DNA from: Geothrix fuzhouensis
GTDB taxonomy: Bacteria > Acidobacteriota > Holophagae > Holophagales > Holophagaceae
Length of the DNA stretch: 64,000 nucleotides
Assembly: GCF_024609325.1 (NCBI RefSeq)
Contig: NZ_JANHMQ010000003.1
Span: forward strand, 62,001 to 126,000
Reading direction: 5' to 3'
Below, in pieces: positions 36,571 through 44,921 of this stretch; within the stretch, counting starts at the first letter, position 1; every line of letters starts with the position of its first letter. The notes under the pieces were generated by a model, which was given only the letters and a program-made list of their open reading frames with translations, searched no databases and was not told where the DNA came from. The position numbers and the translations under genes are program-made.

Positions 36571-39500
36571 ATGCTGAACCCCTTCCTCCAGTACCGACCC
36601 CAGGATCGGGGCTTCCTGCTCTGCATGCCCGAAGCGGTGGAACCCGCCGAGTGGGCCCGGGCCCTCCGCACCCTGCCGGGCGAGCTGCAAGGACGGGAAC
36701 GCCTGACCCCCGCCAAGGCTCAGATCTTCCTGCCGGACGCCTCCCTGGTGGAGATGCACGCCTTGCCCCTTCGCTGGCAGCGAGCCTACCCCTGGTTGTC
36801 CACCCTGGCCCTGCGGCCCGGCAACGCCGGCCCCACCCTCCGCTACTGGGCCACCGCCTTGCGCCTGCTCCAGTCGCTCGTGGTCCGCGGCGCCCTGCTG
36901 CCCCAGCTGGATACCAATGGCAACCCCTGGAAGGCCCGCTGGGGCGTGAGCCTCACCAGCCCCTCCGACCGCACGGCCCTGCGCCAGCTGGCGGAAGCCA
37001 TGCCGCCCGCGGCCCTCGCCTTCCCCGAAAACGACACCTGGGCCTTCACCAAGACCGTGGCGCTGGGCGAGCTGGACGCCTTCGACATCGAGGATGATCT
37101 GGCCATGCCGCCCTCCGTGGACGCCGTGCTGGCCGCTTTCCTGGAAGATGGCGCCGACTTCGTCATGCGGTTCGTGGCCGGGGGCCTGCGGGCGGGGGAC
37201 GATCCCCGCCTGGGCCTCGTCCACCGGCTGCGGGGCCACAAGCGCGACCGCCTGCCCTGGGACGAACGCCTCATGGTGGCCCTGTCCCACCAGCTGCCCG
37301 AGTTCCCCACCATCGGCATCACCGAGCGCACCCTGGGCGAGCAACTGGCCCAGTGGAGCGAGGGAGCCCATCCCCAGTGGGTGAGGCCCAGTCTGCGCCT
37401 CGAGGCGCCGCTCGTACCGACCCACAGCCAGGAGGTCCAGGAGGCCGACCGGCTGGCGGAGGAAGGCTGGATCCTCAAGGTGGGCCTGGAGACCGAGGCG
37501 GGGGTGGATATCAGCGTGGCCAAGCTTTGGGAGCCCAGCACGGAACCCGAGGTCCTCCAGGCCCGTCAGGTGCTCTTGCGGGGCCTGGCCCGCGCCATGC
37601 CCTTCTTCCCCGCGCTTGAACGGACCCTCTCGGGGCAGCGTCCTGAGGATCTGCTGCTCCGCCCCACCGAGGCCTGGGGCTTCCTGACCCGGGGCGCGGC
37701 CCAGTTGAAAGAGGCCGGCTTCCTCGTCCACATTCCCGAAGCCCTGGCGGACTTCGGCGGGGCCAAGCGCCTGCGTGCCAAGGTGCGCCTGGGCGCCCGC
37801 AGCGTGGAGGCGGCCGACATCCAGGTCCAGGCGGGTCTGGAGGGCAACGTCAGCGCCGACTGGTCCCTCATGCTGGGGGATGACGCCCTCAGCGTGGAAG
37901 ACTTCGCCCAGATGGCGAGCCTGAAGCATCCCCTCGTGGCCTGGAAGGGCAAGTGGGTGGCCCTGGATCCGGAGACCCTCAAGCAGATCTCCACGGTCCT
38001 GCAGGCCAGCCGCGGCGCCGGTTTTGAAAGCATGACCAAGGGGGAGGCCCTGGCCGCCGCCCTCACCGGCACGGCGCGCATTCCCGGCGTGAGTGAGGCC
38101 ATCGAAGTCGAGGTGGCCGGGGACTTCGGCGCCGCGCTCGAGGATCTGAAGATCCTCCCCGACAAGCCCATCACCCAGCCCGCCAGCTTCCACGGCCAGC
38201 TGCGCCCCTACCAGCTGCGGGGCCTGGCGTGGCTGGAGGGCCTGGCCCGCCTGGGCCTGGGCGGCATCCTGGCCGATGACATGGGTCTCGGCAAGACCAT
38301 CCAGGTGCTGGCCTTGCTGCTGCATCGCCAGGAACAGAACCCCAAGCATGGCCCCGCCACGCTGCTGGTCTGCCCCACCTCCCTGCTGGGCAACTGGGAG
38401 CGCGAGCTGGCCAAGTTCGCGCCCAGCCTGCCGGTCTTCGTGCACCACGGCAACAACCGGGACCGTCTGCCCGCCACCTTCAAACCGCACACGCTGGTAC
38501 TCACCACCTACGGCGTGGTCCGCCGAGAAGAGGACACCTTCTCGACCCACGCCTGGGGCATGGTGGTGGTGGACGAGGCCCAGGCCATCAAGAACGCCGG
38601 CTCCGCCCAGGCCAAGGCCGTGCGGAAGCTGCGGGGGAGCTTCCGCCTGGCCCTCACGGGCACCCCCATCGAGAACCGCCTCACCGAGCTGTGGGCCATC
38701 ATGAGCGCCGGCCTGCCCGGCTACCTCGGCAGCGAGTCCCAGTTCAAGGAACACTTCGCCACACCCATCGAGAAGTACCGCGATCCCGACGTCGCCGGCG
38801 AGCTGCGCCAGCGCATCGGGCCCTTCATCCTGCGCCGCCTGAAGAGTGATAAATCCATCATCCAGGATCTGCCCGAGAAGCAGGAGATGAAGGTCTTCAC
38901 CACGCTGAGCCGAGAACAGGCGGAGCTCTACCAGTACCGCGTGGCCAAGATGGACGAGGAGCTGGACACCGCCACGGGCATCGAGCGTCGGGGCCGCATC
39001 CTGGCCCTGCTCACGCACCTCAAGCAGATCTGCAACCACCCGAGCCAGTTCCTGAAGGCCCAGGGGCCTTACCGCGGCCGCAGCGGCAAGCTGGATCGCC
39101 TCACCGAAATGCTCGAGGAAGTGGTCGAGGCGGGTGAGCGCGCCCTGGTCTTCACCCAGTTCAAGGAGATGGGCGACCGGCTCCAGATCCATCTCCAGGA
39201 TGCGCTGGGCTTTGAGCCGCCCTTCCTGCACGGCGGCACCACACGGGAAGGCCGCGACGAACTGGTGCGCAGCTTCCAGGAGGATCCGGACTCGTCGCCG
39301 GTGTTGCTGCTGAGTTTGAAGGCGGGCGGCGTGGGTCTCAACCTCACGGCCGCCACCCATGTCTTCCACTTCGACCGCTGGTGGAATCCGGCCGTGGAAG
39401 ACCAGGCCACGGACCGCACCTACCGCATCGGCCAGACGAAGAACGTGCAGGTCCACAAGCTCGTCACCATCGGCACCTTGGAGGAGAAGATCGACGCCCT

Positions 39501-39696
39501 GCTGGAATCCAAGCGTGACCTCGCGGACCGCGTGGTGGGCAGCGGCGAAGGGTGGCTCACCGAACTCGATGACGATGCGCTCCGGCGCCTGGTGGCGCTG
39601 GATCCGGATGCTGAGCTGATGGATCCCGATGAAGGCAACGGAGAGGAACCCACGCCGAAACCCATCCGCCGGAAGGCCAAGGAGGTGGCGCCATGA
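36571..39696 (+). CDS. SNF2-family DEAD/DEAH-box helicase with SNF2-associated N-terminal domain
   Basis: A 1041-aa helicase-like ATPase. The first ~480 residues form the bacterial SNF2-associated region. The ATPase core starts near 540: Walker A DDMGLGKTIQ (~570), the Walker B box DEAQ (~667, not DEAH), LTGTPIENRLTELW, FILRRLKSDK, LVFTQFKEMGDRL, LSLKAGGVGLNLTAA and the last motif DRTYRIGQTKNVQVHKL. Such proteins translocate on duplex DNA; the bacterial role is unclear (transcription or repair). No convincing ribosome site precedes the ATG at 36571. It overlaps the SWIM-domain gene, an association common in bacteria. Confidence 0.93.
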   Translation: MLNPFLQYRPQDRGFLLCMPEAVEPAEWARALRTLPGELQGRERLTPAKAQIFLPDASLVEMHALPLRWQRAYPWLSTLALRPGNAGPTLRYWATALRLLQSLVVRGALLPQLDTNGNPWKARWGVSLTSPSDRTALRQLAEAMPPAALAFPENDTWAFTKTVALGELDAFDIEDDLAMPPSVDAVLAAFLEDGADFVMRFVAGGLRAGDDPRLGLVHRLRGHKRDRLPWDERLMVALSHQLPEFPTIGITERTLGEQLAQWSEGAHPQWVRPSLRLEAPLVPTHSQEVQEADRLAEEGWILKVGLETEAGVDISVAKLWEPSTEPEVLQARQVLLRGLARAMPFFPALERTLSGQRPEDLLLRPTEAWGFLTRGAAQLKEAGFLVHIPEALADFGGAKRLRAKVRLGARSVEAADIQVQAGLEGNVSADWSLMLGDDALSVEDFAQMASLKHPLVAWKGKWVALDPETLKQISTVLQASRGAGFESMTKGEALAAALTGTARIPGVSEAIEVEVAGDFGAALEDLKILPDKPITQPASFHGQLRPYQLRGLAWLEGLARLGLGGILADDMGLGKTIQVLALLLHRQEQNPKHGPATLLVCPTSLLGNWERELAKFAPSLPVFVHHGNNRDRLPATFKPHTLVLTTYGVVRREEDTFSTHAWGMVVVDEAQAIKNAGSAQAKAVRKLRGSFRLALTGTPIENRLTELWAIMSAGLPGYLGSESQFKEHFATPIEKYRDPDVAGELRQRIGPFILRRLKSDKSIIQDLPEKQEMKVFTTLSREQAELYQYRVAKMDEELDTATGIERRGRILALLTHLKQICNHPSQFLKAQGPYRGRSGKLDRLTEMLEEVVEAGERALVFTQFKEMGDRLQIHLQDALGFEPPFLHGGTTREGRDELVRSFQEDPDSSPVLLLSLKAGGVGLNLTAATHVFHFDRWWNPAVEDQATDRTYRIGQTKNVQVHKLVTIGTLEEKIDALLESKRDLADRVVGSGEGWLTELDDDALRRLVALDPDAELMDPDEGNGEEPTPKPIRRKAKEVAP

Positions 39697-40667
39697 TGAG
39701 CCACACCGACCGCTTCGGCGCCACCTGGTGGGGCCGCCTCTGGATCAACGGCCTTGAAAAACTGGGCGACGACTACGAGAACCGCCTGCCCCGGGGCAAG
39801 AAGTACGCGGAGGATGGCCACGTCTCCCACTTCGGCGTGGTGCCTGGCGAGATCCAGGCCCGCGTCCACGGCCGCAAGACCTACAACGTGACTCTGGGCC
39901 TGCCGGCCCTCACGGCCGCCCAGTGGGAGAAGGCCCTGACCCGCATTGCCCAGGAGAGCCGCTTCGTGGCCTCGCTGCTGGCCGGCGAGATGCCTCAGGG
40001 CCTGGACGAGACCTTCCGTGAAGCCGGTGCCAGCCTCTATCCGCGCGTGCCCAAGGAGCTGCAGACCCACTGCGACTGTCCCGATTGGGCCAACCCCTGC
40101 AAGCACGTGGCCGCGGTCTGCTACGTCATGGCCGAGGCTCTGGACCGCGATCCCTGGCTGCTCTTCGATCTGCGGGGCAAGAGCCGCGACGAGGTGATGC
40201 AGGCCCTGCAGTCCGCCCTCGAAGCCGCCGCGGTTGCGGCCCCCAAGAAGCGCGGACGGCCCCCCAAGAAACAGCAAACGGTTGCGGACCTTCTCAAGCG
40301 TGAGCAACCCCAGCCTGAGCCCTGGCGCCACCTGCCGGAGGAGGCCTACGATGCGCTGCCCATGCCCCTCCCCGAGATCGCCATCCCCCGCGTGATCCCG
40401 CCGGATCCGTCCGTGTTCACCCAGCTGGGGCCCCTGCCCCACGCCCGCATCGAGACCAGCCTCTGCCTGGCGGCGCTCATGCACCGGACCGCCCAGTGGG
40501 TGCTGCAGCAGATCGAAGAAGGGCCGCGCCGCCTGGATGACGGTGAATCCGAAACCGAGTTCGAGCAGCCCGCCTCTCCCTTTGATACCCCGCTCCCACC
40601 CCCCGCCCGGCCCGGTCGCAACTGGCGCCACAAGAAGCGGCGCTGGGGAAAAAAGGGCGGACAATAA
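39693..40667 (+). CDS. SWIM zinc-finger protein
   Basis: A 324-aa protein with a SWIM zinc site C127-x-C129-x6-C136-x-H138 (CDCPDWANPCKH). The N-terminus FGATWWGRLWINGLEKL is the hallmark of SNF2-linked SWIM proteins. A Lys/Pro-rich basic linker (KKRGRPPKKQ, AT-hook-like) lies near 187-196, and a strongly basic tail ends the protein. The ATG at 39693 overlaps the SNF2 stop and has GGAGG seven bases upstream; a second ATG at 39696 is possible. Presumably a DNA- or helicase-binding partner of the upstream gene. Confidence 0.92.
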   Translation: MMSHTDRFGATWWGRLWINGLEKLGDDYENRLPRGKKYAEDGHVSHFGVVPGEIQARVHGRKTYNVTLGLPALTAAQWEKALTRIAQESRFVASLLAGEMPQGLDETFREAGASLYPRVPKELQTHCDCPDWANPCKHVAAVCYVMAEALDRDPWLLFDLRGKSRDEVMQALQSALEAAAVAAPKKRGRPPKKQQTVADLLKREQPQPEPWRHLPEEAYDALPMPLPEIAIPRVIPPDPSVFTQLGPLPHARIETSLCLAALMHRTAQWVLQQIEEGPRRLDDGESETEFEQPASPFDTPLPPPARPGRNWRHKKRRWGKKGGQ

Positions 40668-40687
40668 CTCGTTCGAGGAGTTTCCTT

Positions 40688-41062
40688 ATGCGCACCATCA
40701 CCACCCCGAATGCCCCCGCCGCCATCGGCCCCTACAGCCAGGCCCAGATCTCTGGTGGCCACCTCTTCACGGCGGGCCAGATCCCCCTGGTCCCCGAGAC
40801 CATGGAGATGGTCACGGGTCCCATCGAGGGACAGACCGAACAGGTCATGAAGAACCTCCATGCGGTTCTCCTGGCCGCCAATACCGGTTGGGACCGCGTG
40901 GTGAAGACCACGGTCTTCCTGACGGACATGGCCGACTTCGCGGCCTTCAACGCCGTCTACGAAAAGGCCCTCGGCGACGCCAAACCCGCCCGCAGCACGG
41001 TGCAGGTGGCGGCACTGCCCCGCGGCGCGAAAGTCGAGATCGAGCTCATCGCCGAAGTTTGA
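40688..41062 (+). CDS. ridA: RidA family reactive-intermediate deaminase
   Basis: A 124-aa enamine/imine deaminase that protects PLP enzymes from 2-aminoacrylate. It shows IGPYSQAQISGGHLFTAGQI, the conserved arginine in KPARSTVQVAALPRGAKVEI, and IELIAEV at the end. The length is standard. GAGG lies seven to ten bases before the ATG. It follows the SWIM gene by 20 bases. A 54-bp near-copy of its 3' end lies 137 bp downstream. Confidence 0.96.
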   Translation: MRTITTPNAPAAIGPYSQAQISGGHLFTAGQIPLVPETMEMVTGPIEGQTEQVMKNLHAVLLAANTGWDRVVKTTVFLTDMADFAAFNAVYEKALGDAKPARSTVQVAALPRGAKVEIELIAEV

Positions 41063-41195
41063 TGTCCAGACCAGTTGCCACCTGAGCCGCTGAGCGCTCG
41101 GCTTCGCCTCGACGCACGCTGCTCTGGCCGCCCGCGATCGCACAGGGCCTCGCCCTGTGCTCCCACTCGCCTCCGGCTCGAGGAGCGGGGCCCCC

Positions 41196-41249
41196 GGTGG
41201 CGGCCCTGCCCCGCGGCGAGAAAGTCGAAATCGAGCTCATCGCCGAAGT
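41196..41249 (+). pseudogene. 3'-end remnant of a second ridA copy
   Basis: Bases 41196-41249 match 41005-41058 at 51 of 54 positions. Translated, they give VAALPRGEKVEIELIAEV, the RidA C-terminus with one Ala-to-Glu change and two silent changes. No start or upstream half of the gene is present. The 132 bp between the copies is GC-rich, non-coding and contains a CACAGGGC/GCCCTGTG hairpin (about 41141-41159). After the match the frame runs on past the normal stop point. Confidence 0.8.
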
Positions 41250-41268
41250 CTTGGCTGATCCGGTTTCC

Positions 41269-41309
41269 ACCACGGGAAAGGCGCGGGGATCCCGCGCCTT
41301 TCCCGTGGT
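41269..41309. terminator. Bidirectional terminator between ridA region and pstS-like gene
   Basis: ACCACGGGAAAGGCGCGGG is followed by a three-base GAT loop and its perfect complement, a 19-bp stem. It lies between convergent genes, ten bases after the stop of the minus-strand binding-protein gene. Short AAA/TTT runs are inside the stem rather than after it. Confidence 0.85.
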
Positions 41310-41319
41310 TCACTCGACT

Positions 41320-42300
41320 TCAGTTGCTGCGCAAGCGCTTCCGGTACAGCTGGGCGATGTCGGCGGGCAGCGGGTAGAGGGAGGCCTGGGCGACGGCCGC
41401 CTGGCCCTGGCGGGAGAGAAGGTACTGCAGGAACTCCGTGATCGCCGGAGACAGGGGCTTGCCGGGGGCACGGTTCACGTAGAAGTAGTAGGTCCGGGCC
41501 AGAGGGTACTTGCCCGAGACCACGTTCTCCTGGGTTGGAGGCACCGGATCCTTGGCCTGCAGCGGCGTCACCGCCAGGGTCTTGTTGCGGGCCAGCCAGT
41601 TGGACAGGGTGGCGATGCCGATGCCGTTGGCATCCGTCATCACGGCTTCGGCGATGCTCGGCCAATCCACCTCGTCATGGACGGTGGTCTTGTACGTGCC
41701 CTTCAGGAGCACCAGATCGCGGATCCCGGACCGCGCGGCGGTACCCTCCGCGCGCATGTAGGGATGGATGGGGCGCTTGGTGTAATCTCCCCGGACGCCC
41801 AGGTCCCCCCAGGTGTCCACGGGCGCATTCTTCTTGTAGCCGGCGTTGTAGGTGGTGGAGAAGGCCGCATCCAGCTGATCCATCCCGATGTCCTTGATGG
41901 GGTTGCCGGCGTTCACGAAGACGATGAAGGCGTCGTAGCAGACCACCAGCTTGGTGGGGGTGTAGCCGAACTTCTTCTCGAAAGCCTGGTGCTCCTCCAA
42001 GGTGAGCTCCCGGGCCATGTGGATCATGGGGGCCGTGTTGTCGAGCAGGGCCTTCACGGCGGTGGTGGACAGACCTTGGGTGACCTTGAACTGGGCCTGG
42101 GGCTGGAAGGTCTTGAACCCGGCCTTCCACTCCTCCCAGACATCCGTCAGGGAGTCGGCGCCGACGCTTTCGATCACCGCATTGACATTCTGAGTCGGCG
42201 CGTAGGAGGGCAGATTGGGATCCAGCTTGGGTGTGTGCTGGGCAACCCCTTGGCTGAGCAGCAGGGTGCTGGCCGAAAGGGCAAGGAAGAGCGAACGCAT
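41320..42300 (-). CDS. PstS-like phosphate-binding periplasmic protein
   Basis: A 326-aa solute-binding protein with a signal peptide (MRSLFLALSASTLLLSQGVAQ). It shows the PstS-family pattern DVWEEWKAGFKTFQPQAQF, ELTLEEHQAFEKKFGYTP, YDAFIVFVNAGNPI, YMRAEGTAARSGIRDLVL and YYFYVNRAPGKPLSPAITEF. The ATG at 42300 has AGGAG five bases upstream; a further ATG at 42318 lacks one. No pstCAB genes are adjacent, so it is an orphan binding protein, a common arrangement in environmental bacteria. Its leader carries a strong hairpin and an AT-rich stretch. Confidence 0.88.
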   Translation of the reverse strand: MRSLFLALSASTLLLSQGVAQHTPKLDPNLPSYAPTQNVNAVIESVGADSLTDVWEEWKAGFKTFQPQAQFKVTQGLSTTAVKALLDNTAPMIHMARELTLEEHQAFEKKFGYTPTKLVVCYDAFIVFVNAGNPIKDIGMDQLDAAFSTTYNAGYKKNAPVDTWGDLGVRGDYTKRPIHPYMRAEGTAARSGIRDLVLLKGTYKTTVHDEVDWPSIAEAVMTDANGIGIATLSNWLARNKTLAVTPLQAKDPVPPTQENVVSGKYPLARTYYFYVNRAPGKPLSPAITEFLQYLLSRQGQAAVAQASLYPLPADIAQLYRKRLRSN

Positions 42301-42321
42301 GGAGACTCCTGGAGACAAGGA

Positions 42322-42358
42322 GGACGAGCCCCCGGCAAGGTTGGCCGGGTACTCGTCC
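42322..42358 (-). promoter_or_regulatory. Stem-loop in the 5' leader of the pstS-like gene
   Basis: GGACGAG (42322-42328) pairs with CTCGTCC (42352-42358), and CCCGGC (42331-42336) pairs with GCCGGG (42344-42349), with a small internal loop and a seven-base apex. It lies 22-58 bases upstream of the start codon, so it would be in the transcript. No known riboswitch is recognised. Confidence 0.6.
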
Positions 42359-42380
42359 CAAAGCAGAACTCCTCCAAGTC

Positions 42381-42424
42381 TAGTATCTCTTGATCAAATT
42401 ACTATAAATTTTACCAATCAATTC
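42381..42424 (-). promoter_or_regulatory. AT-rich promoter region of the pstS-like gene
   Basis: About 44 bases with under 30 percent G+C stand out in otherwise GC-rich DNA, 81-124 bases before the start codon. It contains a TTGATCAA palindrome and an AAATT/AATTT inverted repeat around TATAG. Exact -35 and -10 boxes cannot be fixed by eye, and no PhoB box was seen. Confidence 0.55.
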
Positions 42425-42452
42425 GGCCGTCGTCGAACCCGACTGGGCTCGC

Positions 42453-43184
42453 TCAGCTGAGCCCCAGTCGGGCCTTCAGGGCCGGGGCGGCGCCTCGGCT
42501 GACCTCCAGCTCCGTCCCCCCGGCGAGGCGCACGAGCAGACGGCCCGAATCCCCTGCCCGTACCCCGAGCACGGCCTCTGGCCGGAGTAGCAGGTGGCGA
42601 TGACCGCGAACCACCCGGGGGCCCAGGGCCAGTTCCGCCTCTGCCAGGGTCTTCCAGGTCGTGCGCAGCCGGTCGCCGGCAAAGGCCCACACGGCGCCAT
42701 CCTCGAACAGGAAGTGCGTGGTCTTGGCGAGATCCACCAACACCAGGCCCTCGCCGGCCTTCACGGGGAACCGGAAAGGGCCTGTCAGGCGCGTGGCCGG
42801 GTCGTGACTGACCCCATTCCCCATAAGGGTGCGCAGGCGGAGGAGGGTGGCCGCCAGCCGCTCGGCCGTCACGGGTTTAAGCAGGTAGTCCGTGGCGGCC
42901 TGCTCAAAAGCCCGCACGGCATGCTCCGCATAGGCTGTCACGAAGACCACCGGAATCGGTCTCGGCAGGTCCGCGTTCACATCCAGCCCGGTGAGACCGG
43001 GCATCTGGATGTCCAGGAACAGCGCATCCACGCCTTCGCCGTGGGCCAGCCATGCCAGCACGGAGGGCCCGTCCTCCAATTCCGCCACCACCTCGCAGCC
43101 CGCCTCCCGGAGCAGCCGCGACAGCCGGCGCAGGTTGAACGGTTCGTCCTCGGCCACCAGCACGCGCAGTGGGTGCCCACTCAT
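42453..43184 (-). CDS. LytTR-family response regulator
   Basis: A 243-aa regulator. The receiver at ~5-120 carries acidic residues AEDE (11-14), phospho-acceptor D58 (LFLDIQMPGLTG) and the lysine in YLLKPVTAE. Residues ~140-243 form a LytTR DNA-binding domain (FLFEDGAVWAFAGDRLRTTW, VVRGHRHLLLRPEAVLGV). Its ATG at 43184 overlaps the kinase stop (ATGA), so the pair is coupled. Candidate LytTR binding sites lie upstream of the operon's first gene at 44922-44963. Confidence 0.94.
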   Translation of the reverse strand: MSGHPLRVLVAEDEPFNLRRLSRLLREAGCEVVAELEDGPSVLAWLAHGEGVDALFLDIQMPGLTGLDVNADLPRPIPVVFVTAYAEHAVRAFEQAATDYLLKPVTAERLAATLLRLRTLMGNGVSHDPATRLTGPFRFPVKAGEGLVLVDLAKTTHFLFEDGAVWAFAGDRLRTTWKTLAEAELALGPRVVRGHRHLLLRPEAVLGVRAGDSGRLLVRLAGGTELEVSRGAAPALKARLGLS

Positions 43185-44311
43185 GCCTTCACCTCCAGGC
43201 TCAGCTCGGCCACAGTCCATTCGCCTTCCCGCTGGAGCCGCAGAGCGTCCGCCGGGGCCCCCAGCAGGCGCAGCCGTTCCCGAAGGTTCCGCAGGCCCAA
43301 CCCCGGCCCTTCCTCCGCCGCGGGTGCCGGTCCCGTGTTGGCGACCCGCACCCAGAGGTGGTCGTCCCGGCGGGCCACCTTCACGTCCAGGGCCCCGCCG
43401 CCCAGGGCCATGGACACGCCGTGTTTCAGCGCATTCTCCACCAGGGGCTGGATCATGAGGGGCGGGACCTCCAGGGCATCCAGGGCCTCGGGCCAGTCCC
43501 AGGTTTCGCGCAGGCGGTGCCCCAGGCGGAGGCGTTCCAGAGCCAGGTGCCGCTCCACCAGGCGGCGCTCATCTCCCAGCGGAGCCCGGAGGCGCGAGCC
43601 GTGGCCCAGCAGGGTCCGCAGCAGTTCCGACAGGTTCACCAAGGCGGCCTCTGCCGCCGCCGGATCCTCGCGTACCAGTTCTGTCAGGCCGCTGATGGCG
43701 TTGAAGAGTACATGGGGGTTCATCTGGCCTTGGAGGGTGCGCGCCTGCGCCTCATCCGCCGCCCGTCGCGCCGCGGCCACCTGGAACTCGGCCCGCTCCC
43801 GGTCCGCCAGAACCCAGCCCAGCAGCAGCCCGAAGCAGAGGTGGGCCACGCCGAGGACCCAGAACCGGGGATGGACGGGCATGAGCCTTGGCTCCTCCCG
43901 GTGGGGCCCCATGCCACGCCGCGGCCCGCCCCGCTCCATCATGCCCATGCCCGCGCCGGGGCCAGCTCCGGGGCCCGGACCGCGGCCAAAGGGCTGCAGG
44001 CCACCGGCCGAACCCAGGAGCAGGAGGACGCCGAGGGTCAGGGCTGTCATCCAGGGAAGGGCCTGGACCGCCCCCCGCAACGACCCCGCCATGGGGCGGT
44101 CATCGCCAGTCCACTGCCAAGGCAGCGGCGCAAGGAGGAGGAAGAGGGCCACCCACAGCGACGGCGCGAGCAGTTCCAGAAGGCTGGGCTCCGGAAGCCC
44201 CATCAAGGCCCGGGTGCCATTCCACACCAACCCGAACAGCAGCGCGGCGCCCCAAGTCCGGGGGCGCCGCGTCCGCTGCCAGGTGGCCTGGAGGACCGCT
44301 GAAGCGCGCAT
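43181..44311 (-). CDS. LytS/YehU-type sensor histidine kinase with Gly/Pro/Met-rich periplasmic loop
   Basis: A 376-aa kinase. Four predicted membrane helices lie at ~20-38, 48-64, 86-104 and 149-169. Between the last two is a 44-residue periplasmic loop rich in Gly, Pro, Met, Arg and His (GPGAGMGMMERGGPRRGMG at ~117-135, HREEPRLMPVHP after it). The kinase core has the His_kinase motif MNPHVLFNAISGL (H200) and the ATPase part PLMIQPLVENALKHG and GLGLRNLRERL. It has no separate PAS or HAMP domain. It starts 22 bases after the Spy-like gene stop and overlaps the LytTR regulator. The loop resembles the tail of the Spy-like protein. Confidence 0.93.
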   Translation of the reverse strand: MRASAVLQATWQRTRRPRTWGAALLFGLVWNGTRALMGLPEPSLLELLAPSLWVALFLLLAPLPWQWTGDDRPMAGSLRGAVQALPWMTALTLGVLLLLGSAGGLQPFGRGPGPGAGPGAGMGMMERGGPRRGMGPHREEPRLMPVHPRFWVLGVAHLCFGLLLGWVLADRERAEFQVAAARRAADEAQARTLQGQMNPHVLFNAISGLTELVREDPAAAEAALVNLSELLRTLLGHGSRLRAPLGDERRLVERHLALERLRLGHRLRETWDWPEALDALEVPPLMIQPLVENALKHGVSMALGGGALDVKVARRDDHLWVRVANTGPAPAAEEGPGLGLRNLRERLRLLGAPADALRLQREGEWTVAELSLEVKA

Positions 44312-44333
44312 GAGGCTCCAGAATAGCCCGGGA

Positions 44334-44834
44334 CTACTTGGTCATCGGGCAATCGGGGTTCAGGCCGGGGCCACGGCCATGTCCCCTACGGGGCCCCATC
44401 ATGCCGGCGCCGGGGCCGAAACCTGAACCCATGCCCCGCTTTTCGAACTGGGCCTTCTGCTCGACGGTGAGGAGGGGCAGGATCTCCTGCCGAACGGCCC
44501 GGTGCTCGAGCATCAGGTCGAACTGGGCGGCCGAGGCCTTCTCGTGGAGGGCCTGCAGGGTCTTGGCATCCGTGGCCGAGTTGGCCATGGCTTCGCGCAG
44601 GGCCTTGTGGGCTGCCGACGCAGTCTCGCCCTTGGCCTTGAGGGCGCCCTGGTGGCGTTCATGGATGGCCTTCACCTGGGCTTGCTGAGCCTCGGTGAGG
44701 TTCAGGGCCATGAGGCCGCGGCCCGCGCGGGAACCGGGGCCGAATCCGGGGCCGGGGCCCTGGGCCGAAAGGGAAGCGCCAAAGGCCAGCAGGGCCCCGG
44801 CGAGGACGGCAAAACGAAGAGGATGGGTGTTCAT
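44334..44834 (-). CDS. Spy/CpxP-like periplasmic protein (LTxxQ family)
   Basis: A 166-aa exported protein with a signal peptide (MNTHPLRFAVLAGALLAFGA, cleavage near residue 25). The mature part is helical with two LTxxQ-type motifs, LTEAQQAQVKAI (46-57) and LTVEQKAQF (122-130). Both ends are Gly/Pro-rich: GPGPGFGPGSRAGRG after the signal, and GMGSGFGPGAGMMGPRRGHG at 134-153. Spy and CpxP are ATP-independent chaperones or stress sensors; this is the likely class. AGGAG lies seven bases before the ATG at 44834. It heads an operon with a sensor kinase and regulator, and two 21-bp repeats lie upstream. Confidence 0.88.
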   Translation of the reverse strand: MNTHPLRFAVLAGALLAFGASLSAQGPGPGFGPGSRAGRGLMALNLTEAQQAQVKAIHERHQGALKAKGETASAAHKALREAMANSATDAKTLQALHEKASAAQFDLMLEHRAVRQEILPLLTVEQKAQFEKRGMGSGFGPGAGMMGPRRGHGRGPGLNPDCPMTK

Positions 44835-44921
44835 GGGAGCTCCTGGTGGCGGGGGCGGATCATCCGTCCACACCAGGAGATGCCCTCGGGCGGCCTTTGG
44901 TGGAGGCTTCCCTTCAGACTG

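Noticed and set aside
36472-39456. 994-codon minus-strand open frame opposite the SNF2 gene
   Set aside because: Same shadow pattern, while the plus strand shows all helicase motifs in order.
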